Shown one piece after another: positions 24,544-33,997 of a DNA stretch of 64,000 nucleotides. The translations under genes and the position numbers were made by a program. Origin of the DNA: an uncultured Carboxylicivirga sp. (GTDB taxonomy: Bacteria > Bacteroidota > Bacteroidia > Bacteroidales > Marinilabiliaceae); NCBI GenBank assembly GCA_947491945.1, contig CANLLN010000006.1, positions 1 through 64,000 on the forward strand, in the 5' to 3' direction. Each line of letters begins with the position of its first letter. Within the stretch, counting starts at the first letter, position 1. The notes under the pieces are model-generated. The model was not told the origin of the DNA. It worked only from the letters and a program-made list of their open reading frames with translations, and ran no database searches.

Positions 24544-25761
24544 TTAGTTGACAATAAGGTGAACAGCGCCTTCCAGGTGGATTTTCTTATCATCTTTATT
24601 AAAACCTTCCGCTTCTATTTTGTAGAAATACACACCCGGCTCAGCCTTGCGACCGCCAATGCGTCCATCCCATCCTACCTCGGGGTTATTGCTCTGAAAT
24701 ACTTTGCGTCCCCAGCGGTTGTAAATGAGCATGGTAAATTTATTCACTGAGCGATAAAGTACCCTGAATTCGTCATTTTGTGTGGGGGTGCTGAAGGGCG
24801 TAAAGGCATTGGGTACCCTTACCACCATATCGGTGATGCTAAAGTTGAGGGGCTCACTCTCTGCTTCACATTCCGAGTCGTTATTGCGTACATAAAGTAC
24901 TACGCTGTAATCGCCATTGGCTTGAAAAGTGTAAGGTGTTCGGGCTCCATAGTTCATCAGGGTTTCATTGGCGGTCCACTTGTATTCGGTGATGTGTCCT
25001 TTTGATAAGGGCTCGCCCTCAAACTCATCGCCATAAAACTGCACAGTCATGGGTGCAGAACCTTCGGTGGCTTCGTTGTCCGCCACATCTTCGGTTTCGT
25101 AATGCATAACGGCCTCAACAGCCATGGCTGTGTAAAAGTGAGCGCCGCTGGACGCCGGTATCGCAGGACTAAATTTACCGCCTACCACCACGCTGTAGTC
25201 GGTATCCTCGGTGGGCGCACTGATGCGAAAGGTGTAATCGTTTTGTTCATTGGCCGGACCGGCAGGCTCTGAGCTCCATTCATAACCGTAGTCCACCATT
25301 ACTTCGCTGTGATCGCTGCGGTGGCGGTAATAACTTAATATTTTGTTACTCGTGTATGCCATTACACGCACGTCGTTGCACGATTCAATCGGGATTCCCA
25401 CAGAGTCAACCTGGGCAGCCGGCACAAAGTTCCAGCAATAAAGAGCTTGTCCATCCACATCAACCCGGTAGCCGCTTTCGGTAATGTTGGTGAGGGAGGG
25501 CATGGTAGCTCCTGCAATGGGTTCAAAGCTATTGCTTGCTTCGGCATAGCGATACCATTGATACGTGCCTCCAAGAGGTGCCGTTAATGTGGCTCCGGCA
25601 ATGTTGGTATAGAAAAAAATAGAATCTTCCTGGGTACCGTCACCGTATTGTGTGGTCTCAGTGTAAAAAGCATTGGAAGTGATTTGAGCATATACAGGTA
25701 TTCCTGTGCTGAGGATAAGTAAAAATAGGAACACTCTACTGGCGACTAAATATCTTGGCAT
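24544..25761 (-). CDS. T9SS type B sorting domain (gliding motility-associated C-terminal) protein
   Basis: A 405-residue secreted protein: signal peptide about 1-25 (ending VYAQ), a middle PKD-like domain (about 230-310, with APMTVQFYGDEF and ANGDYSVVLYVRNN), and a C-terminal type B sorting domain (about 315-405) with VPNAFTPFSTPTQNDEF, YNRWGRKVF, WDG and PGVYFYKIEA. Such proteins leave the cell by the type IX secretion system. The substrate or binding partner is unknown. It is monocistronic and flanked by divergent or convergent genes. Confidence 0.87.
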   Translation of the reverse strand: MPRYLVASRVFLFLLILSTGIPVYAQITSNAFYTETTQYGDGTQEDSIFFYTNIAGATLTAPLGGTYQWYRYAEASNSFEPIAGATMPSLTNITESGYRVDVDGQALYCWNFVPAAQVDSVGIPIESCNDVRVMAYTSNKILSYYRHRSDHSEVMVDYGYEWSSEPAGPANEQNDYTFRISAPTEDTDYSVVVGGKFSPAIPASSGAHFYTAMAVEAVMHYETEDVADNEATEGSAPMTVQFYGDEFEGEPLSKGHITEYKWTANETLMNYGARTPYTFQANGDYSVVLYVRNNDSECEAESEPLNFSITDMVVRVPNAFTPFSTPTQNDEFRVLYRSVNKFTMLIYNRWGRKVFQSNNPEVGWDGRIGGRKAEPGVYFYKIEAEGFNKDDKKIHLEGAVHLIVN

Positions 25762-25879
25762 GGCTCGAAGACTTTATTAAAATGGGCAGTTATGTGCTTA
25801 ATAGCCCGCTTTTTATTAAATGTTGTTAGGTTGTTGCATGCGGATGTATGCTAACATGCAACAGATAAACTTTTCTTCT

Positions 25880-25887
25880 CAAATCTA
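25880..25887 (-). promoter_or_regulatory. Possible -7 element (TAGATTTG) of the T9SS cargo gene
   Basis: Exact TAnnTTTG match on the minus strand but about 120 nt from the start codon, so less certain. Confidence 0.35.
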
Positions 25888-25956
25888 TAATAAATATTCA
25901 AACGATAAAAAGGTTAATATTATTACATTTCGCTTTCGTTCTCTCAAAATGAACTT

Positions 25957-25964
25957 CTATTTTT
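25957..25964 (+). promoter_or_regulatory. -7 element (TATTTTTG) of uvrD/pcrA
   Basis: Exact TAnnTTTG match 38 nt before the GTG start at 26,002. Confidence 0.6.
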
Positions 25965-26001
25965 GTAGTATCAAGTACATCATTTATAAATCAGATTTAT
26001 A

Positions 26002-28278
26002 GTGCAGGATTATTTAGAGGGATTAAACGAGTCGCAGCGAAATGCTGTTGTGGAAACAGAAGGGCCGTCGCTGGTGATAGCCGGTGCCGGATCGGGTAAA
26101 ACACGCGTTTTAACCTATCGCATCGCTCACCTGTTAGAGCAGGGCGTGAAGCCTTATCATGTGCTGGCGCTTACTTTTACCAATAAGGCAGCGCGGGAGA
26201 TGAAGGAGCGTATTGGCGCCGTGGTGGGTAAACATGTGGCCGGCAGCCTGTGGATGGGTACTTTTCACTCCATATTTGCCCGTATCTTGCGTTATGAGTC
26301 AAAGCATTTGGGCTATCCCTCATCGTTTACGATTTACGATACGCAGGATTCTAAAAACCTAATAAAGAGCATAGTGAAGGAGATGAAACTCCCCGAGAAA
26401 GCCTATCGCCCCGGTAGTGTATTGTCGCGTATTTCATCAGCCAAGAATGATTTGGTAACGCCCGCTACCTATGCGCGCGATGTAAATCGCACAGCGGCCG
26501 ATAAAGCCTCGCAGATGCCTATGGTGTACGAAATATACACGCGTTATATGAAGGCCTGCTATAAATCGGGAGTGATGGATTTTGATGATTTACTACTCAA
26601 TACCAATATTCTTTTTCGCGATTTCCCGGATGTGCTCAAGAAGTATCAGAGTCAGTTTAATTATGTGATGGTCGATGAGTATCAGGATACTAACTATTCG
26701 CAGTACTTGATTATTAAAAAACTGGCCGAAGGTCATCAAAACATCTGTGTGGTGGGCGATGATGCCCAGAGTATTTATAGTTTTCGCGGTGCGAAAATTG
26801 AGAATATTCTGAATTTCAGGAATGATTACCCCGGCTATAAGCTTTTTAAGCTGGAACAAAACTACCGTTCGTCTCAGAATATTGTGAATGCGGCCAATAG
26901 TATTATCGAAAAGAATAAAGGACAGATTCATAAAAATGTATTTTCGGCCAACGATGTGGGCAGTCCGATAAGGGTACTCAAGGCCTACTCCGATGTTGAG
27001 GAAGGCTTTTTGGTGAGTAACGATATTGTTGAGCGTCGCATGAAATCGCACAGTGAGTTTAAAGATTTTGCCATACTTTATCGCACCAATGCACAGTCGC
27101 GTGTTTTTGAGGAGGCCTTGCGGAAAAAGAACCTGCCATACAAAATTTATGGTGGTCTGTCTTTTTATCAGCGCAAAGAAATAAAAGATTTACTGGCCTA
27201 TTTCCGTCTGATTATCAATCCCACCGATCAGGAGGCCTTGAAGCGTGTAATTAATTATCCTACACGCGGTATTGGTAAGACTACCATGGATCGTCTGACT
27301 GCTGCCGCCAGTGCCACTGACCAGAGCATTTGGCAGGTGATGATAAACCCTAATTTGACGCAGATAGGTATCAATGCCGGCACCCAAAAGAAACTTTCCA
27401 ATTTTGTGGCCATGATTGCGCAGTTTAAGGCACAACTCGATAATCTTTCGGCCTACGAGTTGGCGGCTGAGGTGGCTTCGGCCAGTGGCGTTATGAAAGA
27501 CCTCAATAGCGATTCGTCCATTGAAGGCAAGGGGCGTATCGAAAACATTGATGAACTATTAAACGGTATAAAAGAGTTCACTGAATCGCGTCAGGAGGAA
27601 GGAGAACCTGCCAATCTGGTTAACTTCCTGGAAGATGTAGCTTTGCTGACGGATCAGGATAATGAGAAGGCCGACGATATTAATAAAGTAACCCTCATGA
27701 CCATTCACTCGGCCAAGGGACTCGAGTTTAAGAATGTTTACGTAGTAGGTGTGGAAGAGGGTTTGTTTCCGGCTACCCAGTCAACCGACAGTGAAAAAGG
27801 CCTGGAAGAAGAACGACGCCTGTTTTACGTGGCCGTCACCAGAGCCGAACAAAATGCGACTATCTCCTTTGCCCGCTCGCGCTATAAATACGGTGAGTTA
27901 ACGCATACCCGCCCCAGTCGTTTTATTGGCGACATTGATCCGGCCTATCTTGATATCAATCCTGAGGATTTTGTGCGCAACGAACGGCCTCAACCCAACT
28001 TCAGAAAGCCACAAATGAATACCGGCAGTGCGCTGAAGCCCCGCATTCGTATGAATTATAAGCCTGAAAGTGCGGCATCGAAGCCCAAAATTAATATTAG
28101 TACCGGTGCTGTTCAGGGCTTGCAAGAAGGTATGCGCGTTGAGCACGAGCGCTTTGGGCAGGGCGAGGTTATCAAAATAGAAGGAGAGGCACCCAATGTA
28201 AAAGCTACTGTGAAGTTCATCAATGCAGGTCAGAAACAATTATTACTCAAATTTGCCAAACTAAAAATTTTGAACTAG
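26002..28278 (+). CDS. UvrD/PcrA-type ATP-dependent 3'-5' DNA helicase
   Basis: A 758-residue superfamily I helicase for repair and replication. Walker A AGAGSGKT (27-34), motif II DEYQDTN, QNYRSSQNI, TIHSAKGLEF and FYVAVTRAE occur in order, followed by a C-terminal linker and a tudor-like PcrA tail (about 695-758, GMRVEHERFGQGEVIKIEG). The start is GTG at 26,002, supported by the upstream promoter and by family alignment (LNESQRNAV). The promoter of the next gene overlaps its 3' end. Confidence 0.93.
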   Translation: MQDYLEGLNESQRNAVVETEGPSLVIAGAGSGKTRVLTYRIAHLLEQGVKPYHVLALTFTNKAAREMKERIGAVVGKHVAGSLWMGTFHSIFARILRYESKHLGYPSSFTIYDTQDSKNLIKSIVKEMKLPEKAYRPGSVLSRISSAKNDLVTPATYARDVNRTAADKASQMPMVYEIYTRYMKACYKSGVMDFDDLLLNTNILFRDFPDVLKKYQSQFNYVMVDEYQDTNYSQYLIIKKLAEGHQNICVVGDDAQSIYSFRGAKIENILNFRNDYPGYKLFKLEQNYRSSQNIVNAANSIIEKNKGQIHKNVFSANDVGSPIRVLKAYSDVEEGFLVSNDIVERRMKSHSEFKDFAILYRTNAQSRVFEEALRKKNLPYKIYGGLSFYQRKEIKDLLAYFRLIINPTDQEALKRVINYPTRGIGKTTMDRLTAAASATDQSIWQVMINPNLTQIGINAGTQKKLSNFVAMIAQFKAQLDNLSAYELAAEVASASGVMKDLNSDSSIEGKGRIENIDELLNGIKEFTESRQEEGEPANLVNFLEDVALLTDQDNEKADDINKVTLMTIHSAKGLEFKNVYVVGVEEGLFPATQSTDSEKGLEEERRLFYVAVTRAEQNATISFARSRYKYGELTHTRPSRFIGDIDPAYLDINPEDFVRNERPQPNFRKPQMNTGSALKPRIRMNYKPESAASKPKINISTGAVQGLQEGMRVEHERFGQGEVIKIEGEAPNVKATVKFINAGQKQLLLKFAKLKILN

Positions 28279-28283
28279 CTTTG
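28276..28283 (+). promoter_or_regulatory. -7 element (TAGCTTTG) of DUF4290-murA
   Basis: Exact TAnnTTTG match overlapping the uvrD stop codon, leader about 117 nt. Confidence 0.5.
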
Positions 28284-28406
28284 TGGCATTCAGTTACTAC
28301 GCTAATAAACAATTAAGTAATACTTCTCCGAAAGGAATTATTAAATTAAATTCCGTTAAACAACCACCGTTTGAAGGATATAAAAGTAAGATTTTAATAC
28401 CAATTG

Positions 28407-29012
28407 ATGGATTACAATTCTAATCGTAAAAACCTGATTCTGCCCGAATATGGTCGTCATATTCAAAAAATGGTTGACCACGCGTTAACCATTGAGGATC
28501 GCGAAGAAAGAATGACATGTGCCAATACAATTATTGGCATTATGGGCAATATGTTTCCCCACTTGCGTGATGTCAATGATTTTAAGCATAAATTATGGGA
28601 TCACCTGGCAATCATGGCCGATTTCAAGCTCGATATTGAATACCCCTACCAGCTACTAGAGAAAGAAACCCTGACCAAACGTCCCGATAAGATTCCGTAT
28701 AAAAACAGTAAAATACGCTATAAGCATTATGGCGAGCTGGTGGAACAGATGATTGATAAGGCGGTTTTATTAGAAGATGAAACCGAGCGTAAGCATCTGA
28801 TTATGATGATTGCTAATCACATGAAGAAATCACTGGCTGTTTGGAATAAGGATGCGGTTACCGATGATCGTATTTTTGATGATTTAAAGCGGCTGTCGAA
28901 GAATCAACTGGTGGTTGAGGAAGGCACCAGGCTGATAGAAATAAAAGAACAGCATCAGCCGCGCAACCGAACCAACAAAAAACGTCCGCAAAACAAACCC
29001 AAGAAAAAGTAA
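28407..29012 (+). CDS. DUF4290 family protein
   Basis: A 201-residue soluble protein (MDYNSNRKNLILPEYGRHIQ) of a Bacteroidota family of unknown function that usually precedes murA, as here (27-bp gap). It is mainly helical and ends in a strongly basic tail (RNRTNKKRPQNKPKKK) that could bind nucleic acid or membrane. The ATG at 28,407 is preferred over an in-frame TTG 3 nt upstream. The conserved linkage with murA hints at a role in envelope synthesis, but this is inference. Confidence 0.82.
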   Translation: MDYNSNRKNLILPEYGRHIQKMVDHALTIEDREERMTCANTIIGIMGNMFPHLRDVNDFKHKLWDHLAIMADFKLDIEYPYQLLEKETLTKRPDKIPYKNSKIRYKHYGELVEQMIDKAVLLEDETERKHLIMMIANHMKKSLAVWNKDAVTDDRIFDDLKRLSKNQLVVEEGTRLIEIKEQHQPRNRTNKKRPQNKPKKK

Positions 29013-29039
29013 GCCTTTACTTATTCAAATCAACGTGTT

Positions 29040-30344
29040 ATGAATTGCTTCGAAATTGAAGGCGGTCACCGCCTGAAAGGAGAGATTACGCCTCAGGGTG
29101 CCAAAAATGAGGCCTTGCAGGTTATTTGTGCTGTGCTGCTCACGGCCGAAAAAGTCACTATTACAAATATTCCGGACATCGTGGATGTGAATAACCTCAT
29201 TGACTTGCTTGGTCAAATGGGCGTTGTCATCGATCGTATTGATCGTAACACCTGTGCTTTTACGGCGTCAGATGTAAATCTTGAGTTCCTGCAAACACCG
29301 GATTTCAAAAAGCGTGCTTCATCGCTGCGTGGATCCATTATGATTATGGGGCCACTACTGGCGCGTTATGGCAAGGCTTATTTTCCAAAGCCCGGAGGAG
29401 ATAAAATTGGACGTCGACGCCTGGATACCCACTTTATTGGTTTTGAAAAATTAGGTGCGCATTTTAATTTCGATGCCGAGGATATTTTTTATACCGTAGA
29501 GGCAACTCAGATGAAGGGTACCTATATGTTGCTTGATGAAGCCTCTGTAACTGGAACGGCTAATATTTTAATGGCGGCGGTGCTCACACCGGGTAAAACC
29601 ACCATTTATAATGCTGCCTGTGAGCCTTATCTGCAACAGTTGTCGCGTATGCTCATTGCCATGGGTGCGAATATTAAAGGCATTGGATCCAACTTGCTGG
29701 AGATTGTTGGTGTGGAAAAATTGAGTGCTTGCGAGCACCGTATACTGCCCGACATGATTGAGATAGGTAGTTTTATTGGTATGGCTGCCATGACAAGTTC
29801 TGAGATTACCATTAAGAATGCCGCAGTAGATCAGCTGGGTATTATCCCTATGATGTTCCGTCGCATGGGCATTGATCTTCAGTTTGTGGGCGATGATATT
29901 TTTATACCTGCTCAGGAGAATTATGAGATCGACACTTTTATTGATGGCTCCATAATGACGATTGCTGATGCACCCTGGCCGGGACTCACGCCCGATTTAT
30001 TAAGCGTATTTCTGGTGGTGGCAACACAGGCGAAAGGCAGTGTACTTATTCATCAAAAAATGTTTGAAAGCCGTTTGTTTTTTGTGGATAAGCTCATTGA
30101 CATGGGGGCACGCATTATACTCTGCGACCCACACAGGGCAACCGTTATCGGTCTTAATAAAGAGAATGCTCTACGGGGGGCAGTACTCACATCGCCTGAT
30201 ATTCGTGCGGGTGTGGCTTTGTTAATAGCTGCATTGTCGGCGCAGGGAACAAGTACAATACAAAATATTGAGCAAATCGATCGAGGATATCAAAATATCG
30301 ATGGCCGTTTGCAAAAATTGGGTGCCAAAATAAAACGATATTAA
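29040..30344 (+). CDS. murA: UDP-N-acetylglucosamine 1-carboxyvinyltransferase
   Basis: It transfers enolpyruvate from PEP to UDP-GlcNAc, the first committed step of peptidoglycan synthesis. The 434-residue protein has the catalytic Lys22-Asn23 pair in PQGAKNEAL and the tandem inside-out barrel repeats. The flexible loop reads KPGGDKIGRR: Asp121 replaces the Cys that fosfomycin alkylates, a substitution known to give intrinsic fosfomycin resistance while keeping activity. It is cotranscribed with the DUF4290 gene. Confidence 0.94.
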   Translation: MNCFEIEGGHRLKGEITPQGAKNEALQVICAVLLTAEKVTITNIPDIVDVNNLIDLLGQMGVVIDRIDRNTCAFTASDVNLEFLQTPDFKKRASSLRGSIMIMGPLLARYGKAYFPKPGGDKIGRRRLDTHFIGFEKLGAHFNFDAEDIFYTVEATQMKGTYMLLDEASVTGTANILMAAVLTPGKTTIYNAACEPYLQQLSRMLIAMGANIKGIGSNLLEIVGVEKLSACEHRILPDMIEIGSFIGMAAMTSSEITIKNAAVDQLGIIPMMFRRMGIDLQFVGDDIFIPAQENYEIDTFIDGSIMTIADAPWPGLTPDLLSVFLVVATQAKGSVLIHQKMFESRLFFVDKLIDMGARIILCDPHRATVIGLNKENALRGAVLTSPDIRAGVALLIAALSAQGTSTIQNIEQIDRGYQNIDGRLQKLGAKIKRY

Positions 30345-30405
30345 GCTTTTCGGCTTCTTGAAGGAATTTGATATACGCATGTAAATCATGCTATTGAGTA
30401 TTATT

Positions 30406-30458
30406 ACAACTGTCTGTTAGTGTACTGTGTACATCATTAATCACTGGTAGACAGTTGT
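30406..30458 (+). other. Strong stem-loop downstream of murA
   Basis: A 17-bp stem: ACAACTGTCT (30,406-30,415) pairs exactly with AGACAGTTGT (30,449-30,458), and the next seven bases GTTAGTG/CACTGGT pair through three G-U wobbles, which form only in plus-strand RNA. The 19-nt loop holds a small GTAC hairpin. There is little T-run after it, so it is at best a weak terminator; it may be a 3' stability element or part of a small RNA. The remainder of the 308-bp gap (30,345-30,652) shows only AT-rich DNA and one small GCATG/CATGC hairpin. Confidence 0.45.
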
Positions 30459-30652
30459 TTATAGATATCTACTTATTCTTTTTTTCGCATATTCATTGCA
30501 AAAAAGACAAAAAATTACTCCGGTTTCCCCTGTGTTTTACAAGGCGAAATAAACTGCTTATCACGAAAATTGGCATGTTTATCTAAAAAGAAAAAATGCT
30601 ACGCATATTTTTCTGAAACTTTACACCGAAAACAATTTCAACTATAAGTATC

Positions 30653-31183
30653 ATGAAGCAGCTAAAATTAATATTAGCTACGATGATTGTGGGCTTGTTC
30701 TTTTTATCATTTATGGTCGATAGAAAGGGCTCCGTCGTTGGTTTGGATACGGGCAATAAAGCGCCGGTATTTCAAGCTGCGCTGATGGATGGTACGGCGT
30801 TTAATCTGGAAGATCTGAAGGGTAAGATGATTCTTCTTAATTTTTGGGCGTCGTACGATGCGCAATCCAGAATGAATAATTACCACCTGCTTGACTTACT
30901 GAAGCACTATGAACAGAAAGCGTTCATCAGTGGTAAGGAGTTAATCGTGGTGAGTATATCGCTGGATCGTTTCAAAGCACCACTCAAGCTTGCCATCGAG
31001 CAAGATCAAACCATGAGGTTTAGGCATATTTGCGACTTTATGGGCGCTAATAGTAGCATTAGCAAGATGTATAACATCGAAGAGCCGGTTAATATTCTTA
31101 TTGACGGTGAGGGACGTATTATCATTAAAGACGTCAAGTATTCAAAGATTGAGAAATCGCTAGCCTACCTGTCAGCGATTTAA
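30653..31183 (+). CDS. TlpA-like thioredoxin-fold protein without the CxxC motif
   Basis: A 176-residue exported or membrane-anchored protein (N-terminal hydrophobic segment about 4-22, no clear lipobox). It has an AhpC/TlpA fold: APVFQAALMDGTAFNLEDLKGK, then ILLNFWASYDAQS where TlpA proteins have WCxxC. Both redox cysteines are replaced (Asp69 and Ser72), while the cis-Pro region IEEPVNILID is kept. It cannot be a standard disulfide reductase and may bind a partner or cofactor. The next gene (18 bp away) is a close relative with an intact CGPC. Confidence 0.78.
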   Translation: MKQLKLILATMIVGLFFLSFMVDRKGSVVGLDTGNKAPVFQAALMDGTAFNLEDLKGKMILLNFWASYDAQSRMNNYHLLDLLKHYEQKAFISGKELIVVSISLDRFKAPLKLAIEQDQTMRFRHICDFMGANSSISKMYNIEEPVNILIDGEGRIIIKDVKYSKIEKSLAYLSAI

Positions 31184-31201
31184 TACCCAAACAAATTTTT
31201 T

Positions 31202-31729
31202 ATGCATATGAAGAATGTACATCCGGCCTGGATCATACTGTGCCTTTTGCTGTGTTTTAATTGGCCGGCGCAGGCACAAAAAACAGGAACGGCTATCGGT
31301 CAAAAGGCACCTAATATTAAATTGCGGAACCCTGATGGTAAGATGATGGAGCTGGAGGCACTGCGGGGTAAGATGGTGCTGATTGATTTCTGGGCCAGTT
31401 GGTGCGGCCCCTGCCGGCGCGAGAATCCGGTGGTTGTAGCAGCTTATGAGGCCTTTAAAGATAAGGCCTTTAAAAAAGGTGAGGGCTTTACAGTATTTAG
31501 TGTGTCATTGGATAAGAAAAGAGCTTCGTGGGAGCAGGCCATCGAGGATGATAAGCTTGAGTGGCCCTATCATGTGAGCGATCTGGCGGGTTGGAATAGT
31601 CGTGCCGCTGCCCTGTATGGTGTCAATGGCATCCCCATGAATTTTTTAATCGATGAAGAGGGTATTATTATTGCCACTAATTTGCGGGGCTATGCCTTGA
31701 AAGCGACGCTGAAAAAACTACTTAAGTAA
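31202..31729 (+). CDS. TlpA-family thiol-disulfide oxidoreductase
   Basis: A 175-residue periplasmic protein: signal peptide about 1-26 (ending AQAQ), then a TlpA domain with APNIKLRNPDGK, FWASWCGPCRRENP (Cys68/Cys71) and the cis-Pro loop GIPMNFLIDEEG. It reduces periplasmic disulfides, possibly for cytochrome c maturation or envelope-protein repair; DsbD at 10,578 is a likely electron source. It follows the CxxC-less paralogue on the same strand and ends at a strong terminator. ATG 31,208 is an alternative start. Confidence 0.86.
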   Translation: MHMKNVHPAWIILCLLLCFNWPAQAQKTGTAIGQKAPNIKLRNPDGKMMELEALRGKMVLIDFWASWCGPCRRENPVVVAAYEAFKDKAFKKGEGFTVFSVSLDKKRASWEQAIEDDKLEWPYHVSDLAGWNSRAAALYGVNGIPMNFLIDEEGIIIATNLRGYALKATLKKLLK

Positions 31730-31749
31730 TATAAAAAAGAATGGCATTT

Positions 31750-31783
31750 AGGCACCTACAATTGAGTTTGTGGGTGCCTTTTG
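31750..31783 (+). terminator. Intrinsic terminator of the TlpA pair
   Basis: 12-bp stem AGGCACCTACAA (31,750-31,761) / TTGTGGGTGCCT (31,768-31,779) with one G-T pair and a 6-nt loop, followed by TTTTG. Confidence 0.85.
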
Positions 31784-31864
31784 TCATGTTAGGGTCTTAT
31801 GTTGACCTCTTTTGTTGCTTTAACTGTCATTTTGTCTTTGTGTTATAACTTGGCAGAATAATTG

Positions 31865-31872
31865 TAAATTTG
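31865..31872 (+). promoter_or_regulatory. -7 element (TAAATTTG) of grpE-dnaJ
   Basis: Exact TAnnTTTG match, leader about 60 nt. No CIRCE inverted repeat is visible in the leader. Confidence 0.6.
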
Positions 31873-31938
31873 CATGCGCTATGTCCGCGTTGAAGGATGC
31901 ATAGTACAAATGATTAAAAAAATAAAAAATACGATATA

Positions 31939-32562
31939 ATGGATAATAAATCATCTAAGAAAGAGAGAGCGAAAGAAAAGGCGCTTGACGAGCAGGCTGC
32001 TGAAGAAATTAAGGATTTATTGGAAGAAGAAGTAACGGACGAGGCAGAGACGTCTGAATTGGAGACTCCGGAATCGGAAACGGCTGAGCCCAGCAAAGAT
32101 GAGGCAGAGCAGGGTGACGAGGAAAACATCTTGAAGAAGTATAATGAAGTGAATGACAAGTATCTGCGCCTTAGTGCTGAGTATGATAACTATCGTCGTC
32201 GGACGCTGAAAGAAAAAATGGAGCTGACCAAGACTGCCGGTGAGAGTATATTATTGGCCCTGCTGCCCGTTATTGACGATATGGATCGTGCTGTGGCGCA
32301 TATGGATGAAGCCAAAGATATGGAGGCTCTTAAGGAAGGTATTAAGCTTATTCGTACTAAGTTTAATGATTTTCTGGGTCGACAGGGAATGAAAGAGATT
32401 GAAGCCAAAGACAAAGAATTTGATACAGATCTGCATGAGGCAGTGACAAAAATTCCTGCACCAACAGACGAGATGAAGGGTAAAGTAATTGATTGTATCG
32501 AGAAAGGGTATACCTTAAATGAGAAGGTTGTGCGTTTTTCAAAAGTTGTTGTAGGCGAATAA
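31939..32562 (+). CDS. grpE: Nucleotide exchange factor GrpE
   Basis: The 207-residue DnaK co-chaperone has an acidic N-terminal region (about 1-65, rich in Glu), a long coiled coil with NKYLRLSAEYDNYRRRT-like sequence (about 75-110), and the C-terminal beta-wing with GYTLNEKVVRFSKVVV. It exchanges ADP for ATP on DnaK; dnaK itself is not in the window. dnaJ follows after 12 bp. Confidence 0.94.
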   Translation: MDNKSSKKERAKEKALDEQAAEEIKDLLEEEVTDEAETSELETPESETAEPSKDEAEQGDEENILKKYNEVNDKYLRLSAEYDNYRRRTLKEKMELTKTAGESILLALLPVIDDMDRAVAHMDEAKDMEALKEGIKLIRTKFNDFLGRQGMKEIEAKDKEFDTDLHEAVTKIPAPTDEMKGKVIDCIEKGYTLNEKVVRFSKVVVGE

Positions 32563-32574
32563 ACAAGCTTTACT

Positions 32575-33723
32575 ATGTCAAAAAGAGATTATTACGAGGT
32601 ACTGGAGGTATCTAAAGGAGCTTCTAAAGAGGAGATAAAGAAAGCATACCGTAAGAAGGCCATAAAATATCACCCTGATAAAAATCAGGGAGATAAGGCT
32701 GCGGAGGAAAAATTTAAAGAAGCGGCAGAAGCCTATGAAGTGCTGTCTAACGACGAAAAGCGTCAGCGCTACGACCAGTATGGTCACGCCGGTGTAGGCG
32801 GTGCTGCGGGTGGCGGCTTCGGCGGAGGCGGTATGTCCATGGACGATATCTTCTCTCATTTTGGCGATATCTTTGGTGGTGGCTTCGGCGGTTTTGGTGG
32901 CTTTGGCGGTTCGTCTCGAGGGGGACGACGTGTTAACAAAGGCTCTAATCTGCGTGTAAAAGTGAAGCTGAACCTGAGTGAGATAGCCAACGGTGCCGAG
33001 AAAAAAATCAAGGTTAAGAAGTACGTTGAGTGTAAGCACTGTAGTGGTTCAGGTGCCGAAAATGGTTCTTCCTACAGTAATTGTTCAACGTGTCAGGGAA
33101 GCGGCCAGGTAACGCGCATATCGAATACTATACTTGGGCAGATGCAAACTTCATCGACCTGTCCTACGTGTAATGGTGACGGTAAGATCATCACCAATAA
33201 ATGTAAATACTGTAACGGTGAGGGTATTATGCGCGATGAAGAAATCATCAGCCTGAATATACCGGCCGGTGTAGAAGAGGGTATGCAGTTGTCTGTTTCG
33301 GGTAAGGGTAATGCAGCCCGTCGGGGCGGTATTAATGGCGATCTGCTGGTGCTCATTGAGGAAGAAAGACACCCCGAGCTGGTGCGTGATGGTAATAACC
33401 TTATTTACAGTCTGAATATCAGTATCCCCGAGGCTATCTTAGGCAAGACAGCGGAGATACCCACGGTGGATGGTGCTGTTAAGGTGAAGATTGAGGCGGG
33501 TACCCAGCCCGGTAAGATCCTTCGATTGCGTGGCAAGGGGCTGCCCGAGGTAAATAGTTATGGTAAGGGCGATCTGCTGGTTCATGTGCAGGTGTTTATA
33601 CCAAAGGAGCTTAGCAAGGAGGAACGTAAGTCGGTTGAGAAGTTGCAATCGTCCGAGAGTTTTCAGCCTCAAAAAGGCAGCGGTGAAGGTTTTTTCAGTC
33701 GTATGCGAAATATGTTTGAATAA
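32575..33723 (+). CDS. dnaJ: Chaperone protein DnaJ
   Basis: A 382-residue type I J-protein. J domain with HPDK (about 1-70), Gly/Phe-rich region (about 75-120), four zinc-finger repeats ([32 protein letters not shown]; about 145-215), and two C-terminal substrate-binding domains. It delivers clients to DnaK and stimulates its ATPase. It shares an operon with grpE and ends before a GC-rich hairpin terminator. Confidence 0.95.
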   Translation: MSKRDYYEVLEVSKGASKEEIKKAYRKKAIKYHPDKNQGDKAAEEKFKEAAEAYEVLSNDEKRQRYDQYGHAGVGGAAGGGFGGGGMSMDDIFSHFGDIFGGGFGGFGGFGGSSRGGRRVNKGSNLRVKVKLNLSEIANGAEKKIKVKKYVECKHCSGSGAENGSSYSNCSTCQGSGQVTRISNTILGQMQTSSTCPTCNGDGKIITNKCKYCNGEGIMRDEEIISLNIPAGVEEGMQLSVSGKGNAARRGGINGDLLVLIEEERHPELVRDGNNLIYSLNISIPEAILGKTAEIPTVDGAVKVKIEAGTQPGKILRLRGKGLPEVNSYGKGDLLVHVQVFIPKELSKEERKSVEKLQSSESFQPQKGSGEGFFSRMRNMFE

Positions 33724-33823
33724 TAGTGTTTTGAAGCAAGCACTTCACCCTGCTGATATTCCAGTGGTGTTAGTGGCTAATGTTGTGCTGTTTCAGTCTT
33801 GTTTGTACATAATATTAAAAGAT

Positions 33824-33850
33824 AAAGCCGGTTTTTGCCGGCTTTTCTTA
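33824..33850 (+). terminator. Intrinsic terminator of grpE-dnaJ
   Basis: Stem AAAGCCGG (33,824-33,831) / CCGGCTTT (33,838-33,845), 6-nt loop, then TCTTATT. It lies about 100 nt after dnaJ; I see nothing gene-like in 33,724-33,997. Confidence 0.75.
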
Positions 33851-33997
33851 TTAAATATTCCCTGTTATTTGTAACATTCGTGGCCACCTTGCGTTTATTG
33901 CGATTATATTTCTTGTTGGGGCACTGCTTTATTAAAGCAAATAATCTGTGCTGCTGCAGGGTTAAAAGTTCCTTGTTTATAATAAAACTAACTGTAT

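Noticed and set aside
31848-31868. Sigma-54-like TTGGCA-N6-TTGT upstream of grpE
   Set aside because: The -12 GC dinucleotide is GT, and an exact TAnnTTTG element overlaps the site; treated as chance.
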